Notes under the pieces: generated by a model
Database searches by the model: none
The model's input: the letters and a program-made list of their open reading frames with translations, nothing else
Told to the model about the DNA's origin: nothing
In this document: piece after piece, positions 24,552 through 33,424 of the stretch
Numbering within the stretch: position 1 is the stretch's first letter
Layout of the letters: every line of letters begins with the position of its first letter
Program-made: the position numbers and the translations under genes
Assembly: GCF_030272615.1 (NCBI RefSeq)
Contig: NC_081408.1
Coordinates: 766,231,330 to 766,295,329, forward strand
DNA from: Cryptomeria japonica
Taxonomy: Eukaryota; Streptophyta; Pinopsida; Cupressales; Cupressaceae
DNA: 64,000 nucleotides
Reading direction: 5' to 3'

Positions 24552-24759
24552 CTTTCATATGCATTTTGAACTTAAAACAGATAACACAAAATAAATCATG
24601 TTCTGATCCCCACAAATAGCTTGATATCTATACAAAACTTGGAAACATTCACATCAAAACAAGTTATACAAATATTCATATTGGATACATGCATCAAAAA
24701 CACGACAGACACGCAAAAATACCACATTTTAGATCAACCACAACGCAAATTTTTCCTGG

Positions 24760-25336
24760 ATGCGCTAAAACAGACATGAAATGCGCTAAAAGGACCTACG
24801 CGCTAGGCTGTTTGTCCTACGCGCTAACCTATCTCTCTTATGCGCTAGATTCAATCCATGCGCTATCCTTTTCTACTGGTGTGCTATCCAATTTATCCTA
24901 TGCGCTAGACTCTGTTCACGCGCTATTTTTTTCCTCCAATGCGCTACCTAAACTAACCTATGCGCTAGAATATTTCTACGCGCTAACCTGTCTTCTCTAA
25001 GCGCTCTCCTTTTCATGCTATGCGCTAGACTAGTTCTACGCGCTAAATCCCCTTGCCTACGCGCTACCTTTCCAGCCCTATGCGCTAGGTTATGCCTATG
25101 CGCTAAACCTCCTGTTTGATGCGAACTTCTATGCTTCCTATGCGCTAGGTTAGACCTACGCGCTATCCTGTTCTTCTAACGCGCTACTATACACATTACC
25201 TGCGCTATTCTACATAGACGCGCTAACCTAAACGAGCTATGCGCTATCACAATCATTTCGGACGCAGCAATTAAAATGGCTTGTATGCGCTACTTCACAT
25301 TGCGTATGCGCTAATACGCGCCTTAGACGCGCTAAA
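24760..25336 (-). repeat. GCGC-motif array 3, inverted relative to arrays 1 and 2
   Basis: About 26 copies of ATGCGCTA or ACGCGCTA on the plus strand, which is the reverse complement of TAGCGCRT. Spacing is about 20-25 bp. Read on the minus strand (the PMD gene's direction), the motif has the same sense as in the gag leader. It lies inside the predicted PMD intron. One more GCGC occurs in PMD exon 1 near 25460. Confidence 0.9.
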
Positions 25337-25421
25337 ACGATGAGTCTGAACTTTAAAATTCGAAAAACAGCTAAAAACGACAAAATAAAAAATCAAAAGG
25401 GGGTCAAAAACGTTGACTTAC

Positions 25422-25496
25422 TGGTGGTCCATACGCTGCAGGTCTCCGATATCTCCGAACGCGCTCGAAACGGTGTCTGTGGTAAGGAATCGGCAT
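25422..25496 (-). CDS. Antisense PMD gene, predicted exon 1
   Basis: 25 codons starting at the ATG in GAAAATGCCG, with A at position -3, encoding a basic peptide (MPIPYHRHRFERVRRYRR). It ends on a complete codon directly before GTAAGT. The start is about 75 nt downstream of a TATA box on the same strand. Splicing to 24256 gives a continuous frame into the PMD. An Arg-rich N-terminus could act as a nuclear signal, but this is only inference. Confidence 0.7.
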
Positions 25497-25570
25497 TTTC
25501 TCTCCAGAGCAAATTCTCTTCTCTTCAAAGTCCACAAACACAAATGAATTCAAATCAAACCTTTTTCCCT

Positions 25571-25577
25571 TTTTATA
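25571..25577 (-). promoter_or_regulatory. TATA box of predicted antisense promoter
   Basis: Minus strand TATAAAA followed by a purine-rich stretch. A start site about 30 nt downstream would give a 5' UTR of about 50 nt before the ATG at 25496. It lies outside the LTR, 385 bp from it, so the PMD gene appears to have its own promoter. Confidence 0.6.
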
Positions 25578-25657
25578 GGAGAAAATGAAATTAGGGTTAC
25601 CTAACTGGGCCTGTAATATGGTCGCGGTCTCCCCTATACTAAAACATTTTTAATTTT

Positions 25658-25787
25658 TCGGGAGATGAATCAATTTACACACTAACTACACGCATGAAAT
25701 CCTACACATCATACGAACGACATCAATTTAAATCAGAAATTTTCCAACCAAAAAATATATATATATATATATTGATTCATCTCCCGA
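25658..25787. repeat. 17-bp perfect inverted repeat around an AT-rich loop
   Basis: TCGGGAGATGAATCAAT (25658-25674) is the exact reverse complement of 25771-25787, with a 96-bp loop that includes an (AT)n stretch. It lies upstream of the antisense TATA box and upstream (sense direction) of the PPT. Confidence 0.85.
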
Positions 25788-25948
25788 GGGGGCATCACAT
25801 CGCATCGAATCTGGAGCATCGCATCACATCACATCAAATCTGGGGCACGACTGGCAAATCAAAAGAGCGACACAAAAATTGCATTTGATCATAAAAACAC
25901 AAAAACACATCATTTTCTTTGAATTAACATGTGCACACACGTCACTTC

Positions 25949-25962
25949 AAAGAGGGGCAAAA
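25949..25962 (+). promoter_or_regulatory. Tat-like element polypurine tract
   Basis: AAAGAGGGGCAAAA immediately before the right LTR. It primes plus-strand DNA synthesis in the reverse transcription scheme of LTR elements. Confidence 0.8.
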
Positions 25963-27424
25963 TGTAGACGTATAAAAATGACCACATTCCTAAATGAATA
26001 TTTTATGTTCATTTTTCTATTTGATTAAATCCAATTTAATTAAATTATCCACATTCTTCTATTTAATTAAGTAAATCACTTAATTAAATTCACTATACCA
26101 TTTAATGAATAAATCATTTTATTCAATTAAATCCCCCTAGCCACTTTTAATTAAATTCAAATTTAATTAAATAGTTATCCTAAATTGAATAAATCAAATT
26201 TATTTAATTGCAACCAAATTGAATGAAAATCAAATAAATCAATTAAATCCTATTATCCCCTCATCCACTTGCAAAATCCCAAACCCCTTCCTAACCCCTT
26301 CTAGAATCTTCTAATCGATTCTAATTAACCTAACCCTCCTCTAAACTTTGTCACATCCCTAAGCAAAGGGAGGTCACTTCTCAAATGGCCCAAAGTCTTG
26401 GATAACCATTGAAGGTTTTCAACCTTCAACCACCAAAAACCCTAAAGTCTTTGAAAACCATTGAAGGCTTCCAACCTTCAACCACTTAATCCCCAAAGTC
26501 TCCAATAACCATTAATGGTTATTTCAAACCCTCCCACATGGTTAAAAGATTTGTTTTGACTCAACCTCTATCCAACTCAAGGGTCTCATCAGGTTATTAA
26601 TGCTTTGACCATGATTATCTCTTAATCATTTGCACAAAGGTTTATCCCTGGATTAGATCCTAATTCAGTGGGTAAACCTAATTTAGACTTGACCCTTAGC
26701 CTTTAGATAACCATGAGGTCTTCTCAGGCCTTTAATGCCTCCAACCTCTTCTTTCAACCCAATCTGGTGTGGACATTTGTCATCATTTTATTGGTGTCAA
26801 TTGTGCACATGGATCCCCAACTTTCAAACCTGGCCCTTGATTAAACCTTTCAATCCTGACCATCCATTGCCCTGTTTGTGCTATAAATAGAGCCCTCATT
26901 CCTCCATTCTTAACAATCATCTTTCAAATTTGAAGCATCATACTTATGCTCAAATTCTGTCAAGCTTTCTCATTCCATATATGCTCATCATTTAGCCTCT
27001 TTTTAGATCATAAATTAGACTAAATATGCATGCTTAGAATAAGTTCTTTATCACTTTAGTTCAATCATAGACTAGATATAGTATGTTAGGATAGTATTTC
27101 ATACTAACCCTGTCATCTTATCATTTAGTTTATTGCATTTCTAGCATCTCATCTAGCTTATAACACATCTCATACTAAGATCAGTTAAAATCTCTCTCGT
27201 TCTCATATTTGCCATCCCTAAGCCATTTTGCTCAGTAATCTGAGAGCAAAACATTGGTTTGAGGGACATTGTGAGATAGAGAACCATGGGACCCTCCTTG
27301 GGAAGCTGAGTAACACCACGTTACTCCATAGCTTGCATCAAGAAGTCCTGTGTGTGTGTGTGGATTAGTATTTATCGTAATTTTTCACATTTTAAGTTTT
27401 ATTAATCCATTTTTCCCACATACA
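25963..27424 (+). repeat. Tat-like element, right LTR
   Basis: 1,462 bp, TGTAGACGTA to CACATACA, the same length as the left LTR, with about three base differences. It is followed by the TSD CTGTG at 27425-27429. Confidence 0.95.
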
Positions 27425-27429
27425 CTGTG

Positions 27430-28284
27430 TTTATGGCAAACAGAAAAGAGTCAGATTTCTCAAGGTTGGGAAAGAGAAGAAGAGTGAGAAGTTAGAGCTT
27501 GTGCATTCAAATGTATGGGGACCGGCTCAGGTATCATCTCTTGGTGGCTCTTGTTATTATGTTATTTTTATTGATGACTCAACCAGAAAAACATGGGTAT
27601 ATTTCCTAAAACAAAAATCAAATGTTTTTTGAAACTTTTAAGAAATGGAAAGCTTTGGTTGAGAATGAGACAGGAAAAAAGTTGAAGTGTCTCAGATCGG
27701 ATAATGGAGGTGAGTATTGCAGCAAAGCATTTGAAGATTATTGCTCCTTAAATGGGATTAGAAAGCAGAAGACAGTTCCAGGAACTCCACAGGAAAATGG
27801 TGTGTCAGAGAGAATGAATAGGACTATCATGGAACGCGCGAAGAGCATGAGATTGCATGCTGGATTGCCCTTACATTTTTGGGCAAATGTTGTACATACT
27901 GTTGTCTATTTGATAAATAGAGGACCTTCAACCCCTTTGGATGGTGGTATTCCAGAGGAGGCATGGACTGATAAAAAGGTAAATTATTCTTTTCTAAAAA
28001 CTTTTGGTTGCGAAGCTTTTGTCCATGTTGATAAAGAAAATAGAACCAAGCTTGATGCTAAATCTCAGAAATGTACCTTCATTGGATATGGGATAGATGA
28101 ATATGGCTATCGGTTATGGGATTTTAAAAATAAGAAAATAATTAGAAGTAGAGATGTTATATTCAATGAGAAGGTTATGTATAAAGAACAGATGCAGGAA
28201 AAGAAGCATGAACAGGACAAACAAGAATATGTGGTGTTGGATGAGATTCCTGAAAATGAAATGCCACAGGTACCTGATGCTTAG
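27430..28284 (+). pseudogene. Copia 1 integrase
   Basis: This continues the frame broken by the Tat insertion. It has the integrase D-D-E core: VIFIDDSTRKTW, LRSDNGGEY and PQENGVSERMNR. One extra T near 27620 causes a frameshift, after which the frame is open to a TAG at 28282-28284. The C-terminal block with FGCEAFVHV and KCTFIGYG is typical of plant Copia integrases. Confidence 0.9.
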
Positions 28285-29951
28285 CAACAACAGATTGTCC
28301 CACAAACTCCTGCAAGTTTTAGACATTCTACGAGGTTGAGTAGACCCCCTGAAATATTTTCTCCTTCTTTGTATTCTATTTTATTAACGGATTCTGGTGA
28401 ACTAGAAAAATATGAAGAAGCAATGCAGGTAGATGTCAAACAACAGTGGGAGCTAGGCATGAAAGAGGAGATGAACTCCTTGATGAAAAATAAGACTTGG
28501 GACTTAGTCCCTTTACCTGCAGAAAAAAGAGCCTTGCCTAACAAATGGGTTTATCGGCTGAAGGAGGAGGAAGGAGGTCAGAAAAGATATAAGGCCAAAC
28601 TTGTGGTAAAAGGTTTTGCACAGAAAAAGGGTATAGATTATGATGAAATATTTTCTCAAGTTGTAAAAATGACTTCAATTAGAACTGTACTTAGTCTTGT
28701 GGTTGCAGATGATTTACATCTTGAACAATTAGATGTCAAAACAGCTCTTCTCCATGGAGATTTGGAGGAGGAAATTTACATGTTGCAACCACAGGGATAT
28801 GAGGTCAAGGGTAAGGAGAATTTGGTGTGCAGGTTGAAGAAAAGTTTGTATGGCCTAAAGCAAGCACCCCGACAATGGTATTTAAAATTTGATAGTTTCA
28901 TGGCTGAACACGGTTATCATAGATGTCATTCTGATCATTGTGTATATTTTAAGAGATTTGATAATGGCAGTTATATTATCCTGTTGCTTTATGTTGATGA
29001 CATGCTTGTTGCTGGTCTAACATGCAACATATAAATGATCTTAAACAGAAATTAGCCAGGTCATTTGCTATGAACGATTTGGGTGCAGCTAAGCAAATTC
29101 TTGGTATGAGGATTACACGGGACAGGAAAAATAGAACCTTGAATTTGTCCCAAAGTGAGTATATAAAGAAGGTGTTGAAAAGATTTAACATGCAGGATGC
29201 AAAAGTAGTTAGTACACCTTTGGCTTGTCATTTCAAATTGACTAAGGAGATGTGCCCAAAGGCACAGGAAGAGGTTAATAAAATGTCTAACATCCTGTAT
29301 TCATCAGTTGTTGGCAGTCTGATGTATGCAATGGTATGCACAAGGCCAAATATTGCACATGCAGTGGGAGTTTTGAGCAGGTTTATGAGTAATCTGGGTA
29401 TTGAACATTGGAATGTTGTAAAATGGATTCTTCGGTATTTGAAAGGAACTACTACGAAGGCATTATGTTTCAAAGGATCTAATGCTGCTCTGAGTGGATT
29501 TGTTGACTCTGATCTGGCGGGTGATATTGATTCACGGAGGAGTACTACAGGGTATGTTTTTACTATAGGGGGAACTGCAGTCAGTTGGATTTCTAGGCTA
29601 CAAAAGGTTGTTGCACTTTCAACCACTGAAGCTGAGTATGTTGCTGCTACAGAAGCCAGCAAGGAGATGATTTGGTTGCAATGTTTTCTGGAGGAATTGG
29701 GTCAGACACAAGAGGATAGCCCATTGTATACTGATAGCCAGAGTGTCATTCATCTTGTGAAGAACTCTACTTTTCATTCAAGGACAAAGCACATTCAGCT
29801 CAGGTACCACTTCATCCGGACTATTTTGGAGGAGGGTCAGTTACGGCTTGAGAAGATTCACACAAGTGAGAATCCTACAGATATGTTCACGAAGGCAGTT
29901 CCACAGGAGAAGCTGATTTCTTCATCAGTTTATGTTGGTCTTCTTGATTGA
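28285..29951 (+). pseudogene. Copia 1 reverse transcriptase and RNase H
   Basis: The RT starts with WELGMKEEMNSLMKNKTWDL and includes QLDVKTALLHGDLEEEIYM, LKQAPRQWY and the catalytic LLYVDDMLVAG. One base is missing just after this motif (near 29018), shifting the frame. RNase H follows with GFVDSDLAGD, STTEAEYVA and LYTDSQSVIH, ending at TGA 29949-29951. It is in standard Copia order before the PPT and LTR. Confidence 0.9.
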
Positions 29952-30031
29952 TAATTGTGGAATTTATACCAGTCGAGTACTAGTGTTTTATCCAGCGGAT
30001 GTTGCATGTACAATGGTGTCATGTAGTATCA

Positions 30032-30087
30032 GTCTCCAAGTGGGAGATTGTTCGGTGTGGAGCCTGATCGGTCTCCAAGTGGGAGAT
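30032..30087 (+). repeat. Duplicated polypurine-tract region of Copia 1
   Basis: GTCTCCAAGTGGGAGATTG occurs at 30032 and again at 30071, a 39-bp offset. The second copy directly abuts the LTR, so it is the PPT in use. The first is a tandem duplicate. Confidence 0.8.
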
Positions 30088-30547
30088 TGTTGAAATATGG
30101 TGACTGATCAGCAAAGTACTGTACACTCAGCACGTATCCTCACCAGGGTTCGGGGCTAGGCTGGGCCCCGAGCAGGGGTTCGAGGGCGGCAACCCCCAAG
30201 AAAAGTAGGGGTTCGGGGGTGGGAGCCCCCGAGAAAAAAAAAATTGGGTATTTTTTGATGAAAACCGACATTGCAATAAAACCCTAAAAAGGCCGACTTT
30301 GTTTTTGCCCTAAAAACGCATGTTATAAGCGGTTGGGATGCTTAAGGCATTGTAAGGTTGATGTACTGTTTTTGCTGGATAATAAGAAAGATTGGACGAC
30401 TGTGTATGGTGGACGTAACCCATTCTGGGTGAACCACGTTAAATCTCTGTGTTATTTGTGTCTTGTTTTATTTCTTTATCTTTTGTATTTAAATCTTCAT
30501 ATAATTGTTAGTTCATATTTGCTTCGGATCTGCTTGAAACCCTAACA
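30088..30547 (+). repeat. Copia 1 right LTR
   Basis: 460 bp, TGTTGAAATA to CCCTAACA, followed by the TSD TATAT (30548-30552). It carries a 34-bp tandem duplication of a GGGGTTCGAGGGC-like GC-rich segment that is single in the left LTR. Confidence 0.9.
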
Positions 30548-30552
30548 TATAT

Positions 30553-31058
30553 TGTATATACTTCTTGAAAATAGTTATATCATAAGGAGGGCCAACTTCC
30601 TCTATTAGCCTCCCCTTTACTATTTTGTGGATTGTGAGGTTCCAACCCTGATATATAGTATCTATTTTCCTATATTCCTCCTCCAAATCCGTAAATGACA
30701 AAGGCACATCTGCCTTCAGATCCACTACAAAAACTTCCTGAATTGTGGCTAAATTGGTGTTCCATGGGTTTGAAATTGGCATAGGCTCATCCTTGCGGAG
30801 GTAATGAAAAATAAACAGCTCATGCCCTCGCACTGTTGTGAGTACATCTCCTATTTCTCTGTACTTGTCCTACAACTTCTCTCGAATAGGCAAATTCACC
30901 TTAGCTCTGTGTGACCTGGCTCCTAGAGAGCCCATCTGATCTATCATATCTTGGTTTAGCTTTCTTCGAGCCTCACTGACTTCACCGTTAAATTTTTTCG
31001 TCACGGTACTGGATACTTCTACAACCTTTTGCTTCCCTTTTGAACTTGACCCTTCCAT
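30553..31058 (-). pseudogene. Additional reading frame of outer element, 5' part
   Basis: The minus-strand frame starts at the ATG in AAGATGGAAGGG (31058), encodes a Ser/Lys-rich start (MEGSSSKGKQKVVEVSS), passes a TAG at 30870-30872, and continues in the same frame to the Copia insertion. Removing the Copia and one TSD copy joins it in frame to 6714 and onwards. So the insertion split one long coding region. The family is unknown to me. A TATA-like box lies about 100 nt upstream. Confidence 0.5.
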
Positions 31059-31154
31059 CTTTGCAAAATTCTTCACTCAACACTCAGCAGCTCATAAAAC
31101 ACCTGATACTTTTTCTGCAATACCTTTGTGTGAAATACTGTTATGCAACACTGG

Positions 31155-31161
31155 TTATATA
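31155..31161 (-). promoter_or_regulatory. TATA-like box before the additional reading frame
   Basis: Minus strand TATATAA, 97 nt before the ATG at 31058. Spacing allows a start site near 31130. This suggests, but does not prove, an internal promoter for this reading frame. Confidence 0.4.
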
Positions 31162-31289
31162 TCCCAAGGAGTCCAATCTTATACTTAATGACCACAATCT
31201 TGATGGATTTGCTTTGCGTGGAAACGGACCTACTCCATAGATGCATTTAATTGAATCCATTATGTTAGTTTTTCACATCAAAGCCTCCA

Positions 31290-32370
31290 ACGGCTAATTG
31301 ACGAGACCTTTTCCAATGATTCAAGTGTTTGGCGTCGATTGTTATGAATTTACCGCTTTTCACTTTCTAATCGGCACAAACTATCCTGACCAACTTATCG
31401 GGTCTTGGGATAGCAAGTTCTTCTCTATCCCGATGGCTCATTTCATCCCGATGGGCACCCTTTTAGTCTCAGTTTTGCCTTTTGTTTTAACGCTCCATCG
31501 GCGTAACTCTCCTCGATGCATTTGCCTTTGGTTTCCTTCTACTTAACTCATCGGTTGTCAACATAGTTTATTTCATGTCTCTCTGATGCCTCGATGATCT
31601 CAATATACCAATCTGCATTCTCCATAAGCCCACCGCGTTATCGGCATAACTCATCTCGAAGAACTCCTCGCAACCTACCATTCACCTAAATGGTCCTATC
31701 AGGTCTCGGCATAACATAAGAGTTCTTCTTCTGATGTCCTGATGAATCCTTACTAGATGCTTTCTTTATCGGCATAGTTTACACTGATGTCCCCATAAGC
31801 GCTTCTATCTTCATTGAGGGTCGGAATAGCCCTTTTCTATTCCTCCCGAAGTCTCGATGAGTCTCTGATGCACCTTTATGTTTTATGCCTTCAAGTTTGT
31901 TTTATCGGTATAAGTAATACCAATAGTTCCGCCTTTCGACTCTTCATGTCATCAGGGATCGGGCTAACCTTTTTTGTACTACTCCGATATGTTTCCTTTT
32001 TCTAATGGGCCTGCCTTCGGTTCCCTTTAGTCATTGGGTATCGGGATAGACTGTTCTCATTACTTCCAATCTCTCGATACTATACAATGAGCTTTGCCTT
32101 ATCGTTACAAGTTACACCGATGGATTCATAGGCTATCGGTATAACAATTTCTACGTTTTGTCGATAAGTCAATGTATGCTGATAGGAAAACAACCGCCTT
32201 CTGTTTTATCGGAACAAGTTTTGTCGATGACATGACTTTCTCAAGAGTGTGCACCATGCTGAGTATTTTTTAAAGCTCCAAAGTATCTGCCTGTTGTTTC
32301 ATCGTTATAAGTTATGTCGATACTCCTTTTGCTCGCCAATGTTGTTTCATCAGGACTACTTATGCCAATG
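31290..32370. repeat. Degenerate ATCGG motif array
   Basis: About 25 occurrences of ATCGG or CGATG half-motifs in about 1.1 kb, often as TATCGGYATAAGTTAT followed by a CCGATG-like half about 20 bp on. Copies are too diverged for a fixed period (roughly 35-60 bp). It lies directly upstream, on the minus strand, of the additional reading frame at 31058. No reading frame of interest. Confidence 0.7.
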
Positions 32371-33190
32371 ATTAAAATTTTGCAATTTAGCATAGATGGA
32401 CCATCACTCTTGAATATTAGTGATCCCCATTTTTCTCACAGGATCTAATACATATTAGAAGATAATCCTGGATCATACCATAATGACTTGTTTGCTGACA
32501 AAATGCCTCAATAATGGATTCCTTGTGCAATCAATACTTAGTGCATGCCCTTAGTGTGCCCAAGTAATACCTTGATACTCCCAAAACAACTGATCCTTTA
32601 GAGGACTTTACCCATGCTAATAAAAATTTTGCACATGCAAACTAGCAATAAATGCTCATATGACAAAAATGAAAAAAAGAAAAAGTATTTATATAGCATA
32701 AAATATTTTGTAAAAATATATGCTAACAAGTCCTACCCCACCGATCCACAAACTCAGTCCACGAGGAAACATACCTACAGGGCATATTCCACACCCTCCA
32801 CCAAAAATGTCAAATCTCCCTAGCATAAGAAGACTAGAAGAAGAGATGAGAGGCACTCTCTCCAACATCACAACAAAACTTAAATTTTACTATGCTTAAT
32901 TTTTTTAATTTAATTTATTATGTTTATTTTTTTAATTTTTAAGCAATTCTTAAATTTTATTTTGTTATAGTTTCATTTTATTTTATTTATTTTATTTTAT
33001 TTCATTCATATTTTAAATTAAATTATTTATTATTAAATTTTATTAAATTTATTAATTTATTATTAAAACCAAATGACTATGCTTAATTTAAGTTATTTAA
33101 TTTAATTTTAATTATTAAATTTAATAATTACGCCACGCATATGTACATCAATTATTTAATTTAATTACACAACACTCATGCACGTGAAAT
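32371..33190. other. AT-rich stretch without genes
   Basis: No gene is visible. 32880-33130 is an AT-only-like tract of TTTATT and TTAAATT runs. It separates the outer Gypsy remnants from the LINE region. Confidence 0.6.
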
Positions 33191-33294
33191 TAAATGACTT
33201 TAGTTTTTATTAACACATATTTTGACTTCCATATGTGAGTGTAATACGCCTCTCAGTGTAATTAAATATGTGTTAATAAAACTAAAAGCATTTA
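33191..33294. repeat. 104-nt foldback (inverted repeat)
   Basis: Arms of about 31 nt (33191-33222 and 33264-33294), beginning TAAATG and ending CATTTA, pair with only a few mismatches around a 41-nt loop. It resembles a foldback MITE or a hairpin precursor. No target duplication could be fixed. Confidence 0.75.
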
Positions 33295-33302
33295 AAAGAA
33301 AT

Positions 33303-33424
33303 TCTAATTATATCTTCACTTTCACCTTTCAACTGCCACTCATTATGAGTTTATCAATCAATTCTTCTATCTCCATCATGCAACAATTAACTTGGGAATT
33401 ATCTCAACCTAATATTATTAACTA
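33303..33424. repeat. Diverged repeat copy flanking the LINE
   Basis: About 110 bp similar to 41925-42022 and more weakly to 42300-42390 (shared ATTATATCT.CACTT and CATCATGCAAC). The LINE plus Copia 2 lie between the first two copies, so the LINE seems to have landed in a pre-existing repeat cluster. Confidence 0.6.

Larger units (their letters stand above)
24257..25421 (-). other. Predicted intron of the antisense PMD gene
   Basis: 1,165 nt on the minus strand from GTAAGT (25421-25416) to TTGACAG (ending 24257). Joining the flanks keeps the frame exactly: exon 1 ends on a complete codon and exon 2 starts in phase. The intron contains the mirrored GCGC-motif array (24760-25336) and the ACTTG repeats (24388-24551). 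This is a prediction from splice signals and phase, not from a transcript. Confidence 0.75.
8611..27424 (+). mobile_element. Complete Tat-like Ty3/Gypsy element with antisense PMD gene
   Basis: An 18,814-bp element with two 1,462-bp LTRs, PBS TGGCGCCCACCGTGGGG, PPT AAAGAGGGGCAAAA and a perfect 5-bp TSD (CTGTG). Plus-strand order is a 3.5 kb leader with GCGC-motif arrays, gag, protease, G-patch-like segment, RT, RNase H, integrase. The downstream third carries a spliced-looking minus-strand Plant Mobile Domain gene. Size, PBS, the extra RNase H segment and the antisense extra ORF fit the Tat/Ogre/Retand group. Only three LTR differences were found by eye (near 9287, 9771 and 9987 against the right copy), so insertion is recent. 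Gag-pol has three internal stops and one frameshift, so this copy is probably not autonomous. Confidence 0.95.
6720..30547 (+). mobile_element. Copia 1, TNT1-like LTR retrotransposon (interrupted)
   Basis: A complete Copia element with LTRs at 6720-7145 and 30088-30547, PBS TGGTATCAGAGC at 7148-7159, a PPT before the right LTR and a 5-bp TSD (TATAT). Its coding region is split by the Tat-like element at 8611-27424. Gag of the UBN2 type, CCHC knuckle, protease, integrase, RT and RNase H are all recognisable in Copia order and resemble the TNT1/Tork lineage. At least three stops and two frameshifts make it defective. The LTRs differ at roughly 6-7 percent of aligned sites by eye, mostly transitions, so it is clearly older than the element nested in it. 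Confidence 0.92.
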
